The notes under the pieces were generated by a model that was given only the letters and a program-made list of their open reading frames with translations, searched no databases and had not been told where the DNA came from. From assembly GCA_964596125.1 (NCBI GenBank), contig CAZQRP010000008.1, forward strand, positions 1-64,000: a stretch of 64,000 nucleotides of DNA, written 5' to 3'. Shown piece after piece: positions 19,210-27,850 of the stretch (position 1 is its first letter; each line of letters begins with the position of its first letter). This DNA is from CAZQRP01 sp964596125 (GTDB taxonomy: Bacteria > Chloroflexota > Dehalococcoidia > GIF9 > UBA5629). Made by a program: the position numbers and the translations under genes.

Positions 19210-19340
19210 GTTTCAAATGTCTCATGAATGGAAGTTAATACCAAGTCAAAACTTTACTACATTTGAGAGCAGTCCGTCAAGTATCCGAATTAACTCAGCA
19301 TCTGCCTGAAGAACATAAATCTTTATTGACCTATTTTAGT

Positions 19341-20033
19341 TCACCGGTTCTCTTTTAAAAATTGCGCCAATTTCTCAACGAGTTCATTTTGCTTGATAGC
19401 AAGTGTCAGGTCACCGCGTGTTTTCTCGAGAATGCCCCTTACTGAATCGGTGGTCCGCCTTAAGCCGTGGGTGATAGCATCAGGAAAGTCCATGGTGACC
19501 AGCATGGAATAAATGTCATCCATTGTTGACAATATCTCCTCACATCGAGAAAGGTCGTATCCTCGTCGTAAACTGTCCAGAAGGTATCGTCTCAGTTCGC
19601 CAACTGCCTCGCCCAGTCCGTTCAAATAAGCGGAGTAGCTTACTTCCAGTGCCTCAGGATCGGGGCAAGATCTGGCATTGACTATAGCCATGGTGATACT
19701 TGCTTCAGCAAATTCTTTTTGGGCATCATGGACAAAACCGGTATAGAGCAAGTCGTTATGGTTATATGGGATATCATTATTTAATTCCTGGAGCAAGGCA
19801 TATGCTGAACCCAGAAGTTGCTCTGCTTCAGTTTGCTGCTGTCGATGAATAGCACGGATTGCGTTAGCACTGTAACGGATTATTTCCCGACACAGACGCA
19901 GCATGTTTTCTCTCGCTTTGTCCTTGGTGGTGAAATAGAAACGTAGCTTTTCCGCAGTGGATTCCAGATTATTTATGGCCCTTTGTTTTCTTTTCAATTT
20001 CCTTAACCAGTTGCCGGGCTGCTTCTTCCACAT
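19341..20033 (-). CDS. Translin/TRAX-family protein, possible RNase
   Basis: 230 residues, nearly all helical. The family signature is clear: FVHDAQKEFAEASITMAIV (~100-118), with Glu107 and Glu110 in the E-x-x-E pair that forms part of the TRAX nuclease site, then FPDAITHGLRRTTDSVRG and EKTRGDLT (~183-210). In eukaryotes translin/TRAX form the C3PO RNase; archaeal and some bacterial homologues are single proteins of this size. The upstream ATG overlaps thiDE by 65 bases and adds a basic leader of ~20 residues; the conserved part begins at about INNLEST, so the true start may be a later non-ATG codon. Co-transcribed with thiDE. Function in bacteria is unknown. Confidence 0.75.
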   Translation of the reverse strand: MWKKQPGNWLRKLKRKQRAINNLESTAEKLRFYFTTKDKARENMLRLCREIIRYSANAIRAIHRQQQTEAEQLLGSAYALLQELNNDIPYNHNDLLYTGFVHDAQKEFAEASITMAIVNARSCPDPEALEVSYSAYLNGLGEAVGELRRYLLDSLRRGYDLSRCEEILSTMDDIYSMLVTMDFPDAITHGLRRTTDSVRGILEKTRGDLTLAIKQNELVEKLAQFLKENR

Positions 20034-21027
20034 TGTCTTTATTCAAGACAGCGCTGATTACCGCCAATGAATCAGCACCGGCGGATATAACTTGAGCAAT
20101 ATTATCCTTATTAATACCACCGATGGCAACAAGGGGAGTAGATATGGCCTGCTTAATATTACTTAGCTCCTCTAAACCAATTACTGTGGCATCTCTTTTT
20201 GTCGGTGAAGGGAAAATGGAACCTACGGCGATATAATCTGCACCATCAGCTTCTGCTTTTAAGGCCTGGGTCAAATTGTGTGTAGAGCACCCAACAATCC
20301 TGTCAACAGGTAACTCTTTCCTGACGACAGATATTGGTAAATCTTCCTGACCGATATGTACCCCATCAGCATCAACAGCCAGGGCTATTTCCAGATAATC
20401 ATTTATGATAAAAAGAACGTTTGATTCAAAGCATATTTCTTTTAGTTTTTGAGCTATAACCAGTAGATCACCTTTTCCTCGGTGCTTGTCACGAAGCTGA
20501 ATTACCTTAACACCGCCGCGAATGGCTTTGGCTGCTACGTCTATTTCATTCTTCATTCCCAGCACCTGAGTGTCCAGGATTACATAAAGTCCGGCTACCT
20601 GCGCTGCCTTGTGCTTTCGTAATATGCTGGACAGTAACCTTCGTTCCAATGTATAGAGGTCGAACCGTGCCTGTTTAAACTCTCTGGTATCCAATATGTG
20701 GCTTATTTCCGGAATTTTAGCAATCTCCTCGATAACTCGTAATGCCTCTTCTGCCCTTTTCGCATTGGCTGTGATAAGAGATGGTAAGTCTTGTTGTTCA
20801 CTAAATGATTCGATGTGAATGCCTACATCTTTTTCTGCATCCCTCGTCGTGAGGAGGTCTGGACCAAATTTGCTGAGGTTCTTAACGAGCGTGTGACGCA
20901 TTGTCTTCAGTTGCTGGCTCAGGTCAGCGTCATTGAGGACAAATCGAGCAACATCTTCGAGGAAGCGGAATCCTTCACCCAGACGGTTGCAATTGGCATC
21001 AATTATCCGGAATGTCTCATATGGCAC
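19969..21027 (-). CDS. thiE: ThiD2-ThiE fusion: thiamin phosphate synthase
   Basis: 352 residues. Residues ~1-130 are a ThiD2-type domain (RIIDANCNRLGEGFRFLEDV, then KRAEEALRVIEEIAK), proposed in the literature as an alternative HMP-phosphate kinase. Residues ~145-345 are a TIM-barrel ThiE: GVKVIQLRDKHRGKGD, DADGVHIGQEDLP, GCSTHN, YIAVGSIFPSPTKRDA and LVAIGGINKDN. Together they would join HMP-PP and the thiazole phosphate into thiamin phosphate. The start is GTG at 21027 with GAGG 7 bases ahead; the nearby ATG is out of frame. No TPP riboswitch is visible in the 150 bases upstream. The translin gene overlaps its 3' end. Confidence 0.93.
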   Translation of the reverse strand: MPYETFRIIDANCNRLGEGFRFLEDVARFVLNDADLSQQLKTMRHTLVKNLSKFGPDLLTTRDAEKDVGIHIESFSEQQDLPSLITANAKRAEEALRVIEEIAKIPEISHILDTREFKQARFDLYTLERRLLSSILRKHKAAQVAGLYVILDTQVLGMKNEIDVAAKAIRGGVKVIQLRDKHRGKGDLLVIAQKLKEICFESNVLFIINDYLEIALAVDADGVHIGQEDLPISVVRKELPVDRIVGCSTHNLTQALKAEADGADYIAVGSIFPSPTKRDATVIGLEELSNIKQAISTPLVAIGGINKDNIAQVISAGADSLAVISAVLNKDNVEEAARQLVKEIEKKTKGHK

Positions 21028-21180
21028 TTGTTAACCTCATTGGTGATGTACGTGATATGCGTTTTGTTTGTGATTAAATTGTCAGGTATCCAGGTATATG
21101 CTTTCACATCTATCTTCCGATTGGTCCACTACTTCATTGCCATATCGAATTATGAAATTTCCAAGAGTGATAATCTTAAT

Positions 21181-21546
21181 TTAATCGGTTTCACCAGGTA
21201 ATTCCTGAGTATCATTGCCTGCCAGTCCTGTCGGCATTTCTCCTTTCTCCATCCTTTCAACTACCTCTTCATATTCAGGAGTAACTTTTTCTCCCCGGCT
21301 CATTCTTTTATTCCATTCTGCCAGAGCCCTTGGGTCATTACGTAACATTCCCCTGGTCAACTGAGAATCGCCGAGGATGTCTTCATAAACGCTTTGATCT
21401 GTCTTGCGAACGGAAAATGTGGAAAATAACCGTTGGAGTGTATTACTATCGCACTGTGGGCAACGAGGCGCTGTCCGGGAAAAAGCTGCCGAATATAGCG
21501 TAATCTTACGTTGACAATGGTGACACCAGTACTCGTAAAGTGGCAT
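21181..21546 (-). CDS. FmdB-family zinc-ribbon protein
   Basis: 121 residues. The N-terminal 45 residues are an FmdB/CxxC_CxxC zinc ribbon: MPLYEYWCHHCQRK and PRCPQCDSNTLQRLF, giving four cysteines for one zinc. The rest is hydrophilic and helical (DPRALAEWNKRMSRGE and acidic repeats) with an Asp/Glu-rich tail. FmdB proteins were named as putative regulators of formamidase, but the role of most is unknown. GGAAA lies before the ATG, and an extended -10 TGTTACAAT lies shortly upstream on the minus strand. It has its own transcript, in the same direction as thiDE. Confidence 0.88.
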   Translation of the reverse strand: MPLYEYWCHHCQRKITLYSAAFSRTAPRCPQCDSNTLQRLFSTFSVRKTDQSVYEDILGDSQLTRGMLRNDPRALAEWNKRMSRGEKVTPEYEEVVERMEKGEMPTGLAGNDTQELPGETD

Positions 21547-21863
21547 AATTAAATTTCCTGCTAGTATCGAAATTGTAACATAAGAAGAGGCGATAGAGAA
21601 ACCGATAAGACTATACTGATTTCTCTACAAAAGTAGAAAGCACAAATAGTTTATTTTGTTCAGTCATGGTACTATTTTATCTTATATTTTGGACAGTAGT
21701 AGAATAGATGGGAAATATTCTCATGAGGGTTAATACTCTTGATAAGTTTAGTCAGTCTTCAACGGATTGGTAGGATCCCTTGAAGTTTGTTGTGCATGGT
21801 TGATAGAATTTGAAATTGTTGGATAGTATATTACATTATATTGTCCACTAGGAGTATGTATTC
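21547..21863. other. Divergent intergenic region with promoters
   Basis: 317 bases between fmdB-like and lipid-kinase genes. For fmdB the minus strand has TGTTACAAT with a weak TTCTCT 17 bases before it. For the kinase the plus strand has TTGATA (21800-21805), 18 bases, TAGTAT (21824-21829), or alternatively TTGAAA (21810-21815), 16 bases, TACATT (21832-21837). No RNA gene or ORF is seen in between. Confidence 0.4.
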
Positions 21864-22772
21864 TTGCCGTACGCATCGTTAATTATTAATCCGATTGCCG
21901 GGGCCGGGAAAACCGCTCAGAAGTGGCCGCAGATCATTCACATATTGGAGGACATGGAATTTGATTTTGACTATCATTTGACGGAAGCCCCGGCTCATGC
22001 CATAGAGCTTGCCAAATTAGCTGTTAGTAAGGGTTGTGAACTGGTGGTATCTGTAGGAGGCGATGGTACCATCAATGAAATTGTGAATGGACTGCATGAT
22101 ACTAATTGTATCAGTGATGTTATGCTGGGCATTATAAACACAGGCACGGGTGCTGATTACATTCGCACGATAGGAGTACCTCGTAGCTACAAAGAGGCTT
22201 GCCAGCGTCTTCTAAGACCAAAAAAAATCACAGTGGATGTTGGCATTGTTGAATATACAAAAAATGGTCATTTGGTGAAGCGGCTATTTGTAAATTTTGC
22301 AGGCCTGGGTTTTGATGCTGAAATAGTAAGAGCGACAACCCAAAAATACAAGGCTTTTGGAGACTTAACTTCTTATCTTATGGGATTACTTACAACGCTC
22401 GTGACGTACAAAAACAAGGAGGTATCACTGACAATAGATGGTGAGGTTGAGGAAAGAAAGATTTGTACCGTCTTGATGAGCCATGGCAAGTATGGTGGAG
22501 GAGGTATGCTGGCAACTCCCGATGCCGATCCTAGTGATGGCTTCTTTGATGTGTTAATAGTAGATGACCTGTCAAAGCCAGACCTTCTCTGGTCATTACC
22601 GCGAATCTATAAGGGGACACATCTTACTCATCCTAAAGTTACTTTGAAGAAAGCAAAGGAAATAGAGATACGACCTGTACAACAGATGTGTATTCAAGCT
22701 GATGGCGATCTCATAGGGGAGGCCCCGGCACGCTTCAGTGTCATGCCCTCTGGATTGAATGTTGTCACTTAG
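21864..22772 (+). CDS. Diacylglycerol/lipid kinase family protein (YegS/DgkB type)
   Basis: 302 residues. The catalytic domain shows SLIINPIAGAGKT (~5-17), the ATP-binding VVSVGGDGTINEIVNGL (~58-75) with the GGDGT motif, and LGIINTGTGADYIRTIG in place of the common GTGND. The C-terminal beta-sandwich has VNFAGLGFDAEIVRATTQ and PDADPSDGFFDVLIVDDL, then QMCIQADGDLIGEAPARFSV. It phosphorylates a lipid such as diacylglycerol or undecaprenol using ATP, at the inner membrane surface. The start is TTG at 21864 with AGGAG 9 bases ahead; the closer ATG is out of frame. It stands alone upstream of mutS. Confidence 0.9.
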   Translation: MPYASLIINPIAGAGKTAQKWPQIIHILEDMEFDFDYHLTEAPAHAIELAKLAVSKGCELVVSVGGDGTINEIVNGLHDTNCISDVMLGIINTGTGADYIRTIGVPRSYKEACQRLLRPKKITVDVGIVEYTKNGHLVKRLFVNFAGLGFDAEIVRATTQKYKAFGDLTSYLMGLLTTLVTYKNKEVSLTIDGEVEERKICTVLMSHGKYGGGGMLATPDADPSDGFFDVLIVDDLSKPDLLWSLPRIYKGTHLTHPKVTLKKAKEIEIRPVQQMCIQADGDLIGEAPARFSVMPSGLNVVT

Positions 22773-23007
22773 AGGATGGACAATTCGTCCTTTAGAGTCA
22801 GTCGCTCATTACTGTTCTAGAGCGAGATTATGAGCTTTCAGGTGGATGTTAAAATCATACATTTGTTTTACCAAAGCCAAATATTAGTTAAATAGATAGG
22901 TAACGTGGGGAACATGATTGCTAGTTTGAGGTCTGGATGAATAGACATGGTCGGCGGTTTATACTGAATAGCAAAACTGGATATTTCTCAATATGGATGC
23001 GTAAGAA

Positions 23008-25581
23008 ATGTCGGTAACTCCCATCAGGCGGCAATACCTTAAAATAAAGCAGCGATATCCAGAATCGATAGTCTTTTTCAGACTGGGTGATTTTTATGAG
23101 ACGTTCGATGAGGATGCTAAAATCACCTCTAGAGAGCTGGAAATTACGTTAACTTCCAAGGAGATGGGGAAGGGGCAACGTGTACCCTTGGCAGGTATTC
23201 CTTATCATGCTGTGGATAATTATCTGGCCAAACTTATAAACAGGGGGTACAAGGTGGCTATTTGTGAGCAAATGAGCCCGCCCGGTAAGGGACTGGTTGA
23301 ACGCGAAGTTATTCGTGTAGTGACACCGGGGACAGTTGTTGAGCCCGGTCTGCTGACGGATAAAAAAAATAATTATCTGGTTAGTCTGGTCATTGAAGGT
23401 GCAGAAGCGGGAATCGCTTATGTGGATATCACCACTGGTGAGTTCGCTACAACTCAACTTTCGGTAGGTCAAATATCTGACGAGCTTGAACGACTCCAGC
23501 CGGCCGAGCTTCTCTTGCCCAAGGGAATAGAGGGCATTGATTCAGTGGTTTCAGCCCCTGTAACTCAACTTGACAGTTATTGGTTTGATTTGGAAACTGC
23601 CCGTCAGATTTTGATAGAACACTTTGAAGTTGCTTCTCTTGAGGGATATGGTTGCGCTCATTTACCATTAGCTATCGGGGCTGCTGGTGGAGTAATACAC
23701 TACATCAAGGAAACTCAGAAATCGGTATTGGGACAGATTTGTCAGTTGTCCACCTATTCTACCCAATCCTTTATGACGATTGATACGCAGACCAGACGTA
23801 ACCTGGAAATCTTTGCCGGTGCTCGCTGGGGGACAAGCTCCGGGTCCCTTCTATCCGTGGTTGATTTAACGAAAACAGCTATGGGAGGCAGGCTGCTGCA
23901 GAAATGGTTAGGACAACCTTTATTGGATATACATCAATTGGACATTCGTCAAGAAGCTGTTGACTGGTTTTATCAGAGGTCGCTGGCCCGCCATAGGATA
24001 ACGACGCTTCTCGCGGAGGTTGCCGATTTGGAACGTCTCACTAATCGTGTAAGAAGCAATATAGCGACGCCCAGGGATTTGGTTGCGTTGCGTTCAAGTT
24101 TGGAAAAACTGCCTGAGGTGAAAGGTGTAATGCAGGAATATGGCGCTCCCGGTTCACTTGACGCCGGGCTAAAACCAAGTCCCGAAGCTATTGCTTTAAT
24201 TGCACGGGCGATTGCAGATGAGCCAGGCGCTAGCTTGGAACATGGGGGGGTCATAAAAGCGGGTTTTTCTGAGGAGCTGGATACTACCCGACAGACGGCG
24301 TCTGCGGGCAAACATTATCTGGCAAATCTTGAAAAGCAAGAACGGGAAAGAAGCGGGATCAAATCTCTTAAAGTCGGCTACAACAGGGTGTTTGGCTATT
24401 ATATAGAAATATCTAAGTCTAACCTTGATTTTGTCCCCGAAAATTATATCCGTAAGCAGACATTGACCGGTGCGGAGCGTTTCTTTACGCCCGAAATTAA
24501 GGAGTATGAGTCGGCGATTCTTAATGCTCAGGAGAGAATACTGGAGCTTGAAACGACTATTTTCAAACAGGTCTGCCAGCAAATAGCCGGTACAAGTGTT
24601 CAGATCTTAAATTCGGCCAGGGCTGTAGCTGAGATCGATGTATTTTCCAGTCTTGCTGAAGTGGCAGAAAGGTTTGACTATGTTAGACCGGAGCTGACCA
24701 CAGGCGATGTTATTGCTATTAAGGGTGGACGACATCCGGTAGTAGAGAGGAGTTTAGGAAGTGGTGGCTTTGTACCTAATGATGCATATCTATGTAATGA
24801 AGACACACAACTGATTGTACTTACCGGTCCCAATATGTCGGGAAAATCGACTTATCTTAAGCAGGTGGCATTAATCGTCCTTCTATCGCAGATTGGCAGC
24901 TTCGTCCCTGCTGATTCAGCTTCTATCGGTATTGTTGACCGTATTTTCACCAGGATCGGCGCCCAGGAGGACCTGGCGGCTGGACAGTCGACATTTATGG
25001 TAGAAATGGTCGAGACTGCTAATATACTTAACAATGCTACTCCAAAGTCGCTTGTTATTCTGGATGAGGTTGGGCGGGGTACAAGCACCTATGACGGACT
25101 TTCGATTGCCTGGGCGGTTGTGGAGTTTATACACAATCATCCAAGACTCAGGTCAAAGACGCTTTTCGCCACTCATTACCATGAATTAGTAGAGATAGCC
25201 CAGTTCTTGCCCAGAGTGAAAAATTTTAACTTTGCGGTGACCGAGGAAAAGGGGAAAGTTATTTTTCTCCGTAAAATTGTTCCAGGTGGTGTAGATAAAA
25301 GCTACGGGATTCATGTTGCACAACTGGCGGGTCTGCCTGCTTCAGTGGTGCATCGGGCCCAGGAGGTACTGGGTGGGCTGGAAAGCAGCCAGAGTGATCA
25401 AAAAAAATATAGTGCTGACCGTCCTAAAGAGGTGTTATCCCGGCAGCTCTCCCTTTTTAGTGACAGCCATCATTTGATCGATGAGATTATTAAGATTGAC
25501 ATAGATTCAATGTCTCCGATTGAAGCTATCACCAAGTTGTATGAATTAATACAGAAAGCTAAAGAAATAAAATCAGGCTAA
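23008..25581 (+). CDS. mutS: DNA mismatch repair protein MutS
   Basis: 857 residues, full MutS1 length. The mismatch-recognition motif FFRLGDFYETFDEDA (Phe and Glu that probe the mispair) is at ~25-39. The connector and lever domains follow, with a clamp around 430-500 (KVGYNRVFGYYIEISKSNL). Walker A TGPNMSGKSTYLKQ is at ~607, Walker B reads LVILDEVGRGTSTYDGLSIA, and the signature is FATHYHELVEIA. The C-terminus contains RQLSLF, a likely beta-clamp binding motif. mutL is not adjacent. The ribosome site is weak (TAAGAA), which suggests low expression. Confidence 0.97.
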   Translation: MSVTPIRRQYLKIKQRYPESIVFFRLGDFYETFDEDAKITSRELEITLTSKEMGKGQRVPLAGIPYHAVDNYLAKLINRGYKVAICEQMSPPGKGLVEREVIRVVTPGTVVEPGLLTDKKNNYLVSLVIEGAEAGIAYVDITTGEFATTQLSVGQISDELERLQPAELLLPKGIEGIDSVVSAPVTQLDSYWFDLETARQILIEHFEVASLEGYGCAHLPLAIGAAGGVIHYIKETQKSVLGQICQLSTYSTQSFMTIDTQTRRNLEIFAGARWGTSSGSLLSVVDLTKTAMGGRLLQKWLGQPLLDIHQLDIRQEAVDWFYQRSLARHRITTLLAEVADLERLTNRVRSNIATPRDLVALRSSLEKLPEVKGVMQEYGAPGSLDAGLKPSPEAIALIARAIADEPGASLEHGGVIKAGFSEELDTTRQTASAGKHYLANLEKQERERSGIKSLKVGYNRVFGYYIEISKSNLDFVPENYIRKQTLTGAERFFTPEIKEYESAILNAQERILELETTIFKQVCQQIAGTSVQILNSARAVAEIDVFSSLAEVAERFDYVRPELTTGDVIAIKGGRHPVVERSLGSGGFVPNDAYLCNEDTQLIVLTGPNMSGKSTYLKQVALIVLLSQIGSFVPADSASIGIVDRIFTRIGAQEDLAAGQSTFMVEMVETANILNNATPKSLVILDEVGRGTSTYDGLSIAWAVVEFIHNHPRLRSKTLFATHYHELVEIAQFLPRVKNFNFAVTEEKGKVIFLRKIVPGGVDKSYGIHVAQLAGLPASVVHRAQEVLGGLESSQSDQKKYSADRPKEVLSRQLSLFSDSHHLIDEIIKIDIDSMSPIEAITKLYELIQKAKEIKSG

Positions 25582-25612
25582 GGTTTAACTTTCGATTATT
25601 TTTTCTATTATT

Positions 25613-25641
25613 ATATTCACGTCATTGAAATGTACTATAAT
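25613..25641 (+). promoter_or_regulatory. Promoter candidate of the arg operon
   Basis: A perfect TATAAT at 25636-25641, with only a weak ATATTC at the -35 distance (25613-25618). It would give a leader of ~190 bases before argJ. An activator or an unusual sigma contact may compensate for the poor -35. Confidence 0.45.
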
Positions 25642-25702
25642 AGAGCAAATTAAAAACAGGTAAATATAGGAAAGATAGTTTAAACATGCAATAGTCGAAA
25701 CA

Positions 25703-25765
25703 TAACGACATCTGGAATTTTCAACGTTTGCCCGATAGTTACCCGTTGCTTATTACATGTCGTTA
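25703..25765 (+). repeat. Inverted repeat in the argJ leader
   Basis: TAACGACAT (25703-25711) and ATGTCGTTA (25757-25765) are perfect 9-base arms around 45 bases. A second small hairpin TGGCA-GGTGGAA-TGCCA follows at about 25769. The pair sits in the predicted 5' leader of argJ and could be a structured leader or an operator pair. It does not match the known ARG box. Confidence 0.45.
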
Positions 25766-25834
25766 GTATGGCAGGTGGAATGCCAGAAAACGCCGGTTAT
25801 TATTCTATAAAAAAGTGCTACCATTTTTCATTAT

Positions 25835-27046
25835 ATGAATACTAATTTTAGCGTAATTAACTCCGGTACTGTTACTTCTCCCCAGGGTTTTTTCGCTGGA
25901 GGTGTTCATTCTGGTATAAAGTATCAGAATGAACTTGATTTAGCGATTCTTTATTCAGAGAGGACTTGTGTAAGTGCTGGAGTCTTCACTACTAATGCAA
26001 TAAAATCGGCTCCGATCACCATCTCTCAAAGACATTTGCAGAATGGTTGGGCTCAAGCTATCGTGGTCAATTCAGGCTGTGCTAATGCCTGTACTGGTGA
26101 TTCCGGTCTGGCTGATGCTGCTGAAATTGCCAGCCTGGCAGCTAATAAACTGAGTATTCCACGTGAAGATGTAATTGTTGCCAGCACCGGTATAATTGGG
26201 GTACCTCTGCCTATGAAAATGGTGCGTGATGGTATTTCAAAGATTGTAATTTCGACACAGGGAAGCGGCGATTTAGCCAGAGCTATGATGACCACGGATA
26301 CCTATACAAAGGAGATAGCTCTATCTGTTGAATCCAAGCATGTCAGGTACACTATTGGTGGTGTGGCGAAGGGATCCGGTATGATACACCCTAATATGGC
26401 TACAATGCTTTGCTTTCTAACTACAGATGCATATATTGATATCGACTTCTTACGAAGAGCTCTGCGGAGGGCGACGGACATCTCGTTTAACATGATTACT
26501 GTTGATAGTGATACCAGCCCCAGTGATATGGTGGCGATTTTGGCAAATGGCCTGGCTGAAAATGAAGTGATCAGTCATAATAATGGTAAAGCATTTCAAG
26601 AAGCTTTAAATAGAGTTTGTGTTTTTTTGGCCAAGAGCATTGCTCGGGATGGTGAAGGAGCAACAAAACTAATCGAAGTCGTTGTTGAGGGTGCTTTAAA
26701 TCAATCAGAAGCCAGATTGGCAGCGCGTACTATAGCTAGCTCTCCGCTGGTAAAAGCAGCGATACATGGTAATGATCCTAACTGGGGGCGCATTGTAGCT
26801 GCGTTGGGGAGAAGTGGCGCTTACGTAACTGAGAAGAAGATAGACCTATATCTGGATAACGTTTGTGTTGTGAAGCAGGGCAATTCCAAAGATTTTAATA
26901 AGGAAGAATTGGGACAGAGTTTTGCTGATAAGGACCAGGATGTGAAGATAAGACTATGTCTTAACCTTGGTACTGGTAATGCAACTGCGTGGGGGTGTGA
27001 CCTGTCGGAAGAATATGTTACTATTAATAGTGCCTACACCACGTAA
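25835..27046 (+). CDS. argJ: Glutamate N-acetyltransferase / N-acetylglutamate synthase
   Basis: 403 residues. ArgJ moves the acetyl group from N-acetylornithine to glutamate, closing the cyclic arginine pathway; many forms also make N-acetylglutamate from acetyl-CoA. The self-cleavage motif KGSGMIHPNMATML is at ~178-191, with the nucleophilic threonine of the AT pair producing alpha and beta chains. VNSGCANACTG and GNDPNWGRIVAALGRSGA are the other conserved blocks. The ATG at 25835 has no recognisable ribosome site (TTTTTCATTAT precedes it), unlike other genes here. First of five arg genes; argC and argF are not in the window. Confidence 0.96.
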   Translation: MNTNFSVINSGTVTSPQGFFAGGVHSGIKYQNELDLAILYSERTCVSAGVFTTNAIKSAPITISQRHLQNGWAQAIVVNSGCANACTGDSGLADAAEIASLAANKLSIPREDVIVASTGIIGVPLPMKMVRDGISKIVISTQGSGDLARAMMTTDTYTKEIALSVESKHVRYTIGGVAKGSGMIHPNMATMLCFLTTDAYIDIDFLRRALRRATDISFNMITVDSDTSPSDMVAILANGLAENEVISHNNGKAFQEALNRVCVFLAKSIARDGEGATKLIEVVVEGALNQSEARLAARTIASSPLVKAAIHGNDPNWGRIVAALGRSGAYVTEKKIDLYLDNVCVVKQGNSKDFNKEELGQSFADKDQDVKIRLCLNLGTGNATAWGCDLSEEYVTINSAYTT

Positions 27047-27061
27047 ATAGTTAGTATAGAG

Positions 27062-27841
27062 ATGAAGCCTGTTGTTATCAAAATCGGTGGTAGCACACTT
27101 GGTAATCATGATACCACGGTTGAGGATTTAGTAGCACTGCAGAAGAGGGATTTTCCGGTAGTTGTGGTTCATGGTGGCGGTAGAACGGTGACAGAGTGGC
27201 TTGATAGGTTCGGTATCTCAACTGACTTTTTTCAAGGATTACGGATTACTGATCTGGAAACGCTTAAGGTTGTTACCGCAGTATTAGCTGGCCTGGTTAA
27301 TAAAGAATTAGTATCTGCTATCTGGCGTTTGGGAGGAAGGAGCGTGGGTTTAAGTGGTGCCGATGGTAATCTGATTCAGGCGAAAAACTTGAACCCCGAA
27401 CTGGGATATGTTGGAGAAGAATTGAAGGTTAACGTAGCCATATTACTAACGTTATTGGAACAGGGCTATATTCCGATAGTAGCGCCGATTTGTCTTGGTC
27501 TGTTTGAAAATTTGGCTGGGGGGACTAATTTAATTAATGTAAATGCTGATACCGCTGCCGCTGAAATTGCTGCATCTCTGGATGCTGAGAAATTAGTTTT
27601 TCTCACTGATGTGCCAGGGCTTTATGATAGCTCTGGCACACTGATTCATCGACTGACTCCTGATGATGCCGGTGTATTGATCGAAACCGGCGTGGCCTCA
27701 GGTGGTATGGCGGCTAAGATTAGAGCCTGTCATAGCGCACTAGCCAAGGTATCTATGACTAGAATTATCGATGGCAGGGTTCCAAATGCTCTGTGTACCG
27801 AGATCGAGGGTAAAGGGAATGGGACGACTATTGCCTGGTAA
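27062..27841 (+). CDS. argB: Acetylglutamate kinase
   Basis: 259 residues. It phosphorylates N-acetylglutamate with ATP, the second step of arginine synthesis. VVIKIGGSTLGNHD is the N-terminal phosphate-binding loop, VVVHGGGRTVTEWLDRFGIS binds the substrate, and LVFLTDVPGLYD and ASGGMAAKIRACHSAL form the nucleotide side. The protein begins directly at the first strand; it lacks the extra N-terminal helix found in hexameric, arginine-inhibited kinases, so feedback inhibition by arginine is less likely here. It follows argJ by 15 bases and is followed by argD after 9 bases. Confidence 0.95.
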   Translation: MKPVVIKIGGSTLGNHDTTVEDLVALQKRDFPVVVVHGGGRTVTEWLDRFGISTDFFQGLRITDLETLKVVTAVLAGLVNKELVSAIWRLGGRSVGLSGADGNLIQAKNLNPELGYVGEELKVNVAILLTLLEQGYIPIVAPICLGLFENLAGGTNLINVNADTAAAEIAASLDAEKLVFLTDVPGLYDSSGTLIHRLTPDDAGVLIETGVASGGMAAKIRACHSALAKVSMTRIIDGRVPNALCTEIEGKGNGTTIAW

Positions 27842-27850
27842 GATGAAAAG

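Noticed and set aside
21028..21180. TPP riboswitch upstream of thiDE
   Set aside because: No CUGAGA or other conserved THI-box segment is visible on the minus strand.
25823..25840. TTCAT-TAT-ATGAA palindrome at the argJ start as an ARG box
   Set aside because: The half-sites are in the opposite orientation to the known TGAAT-N4-ATTCA operator, and it overlaps the start codon by chance composition.
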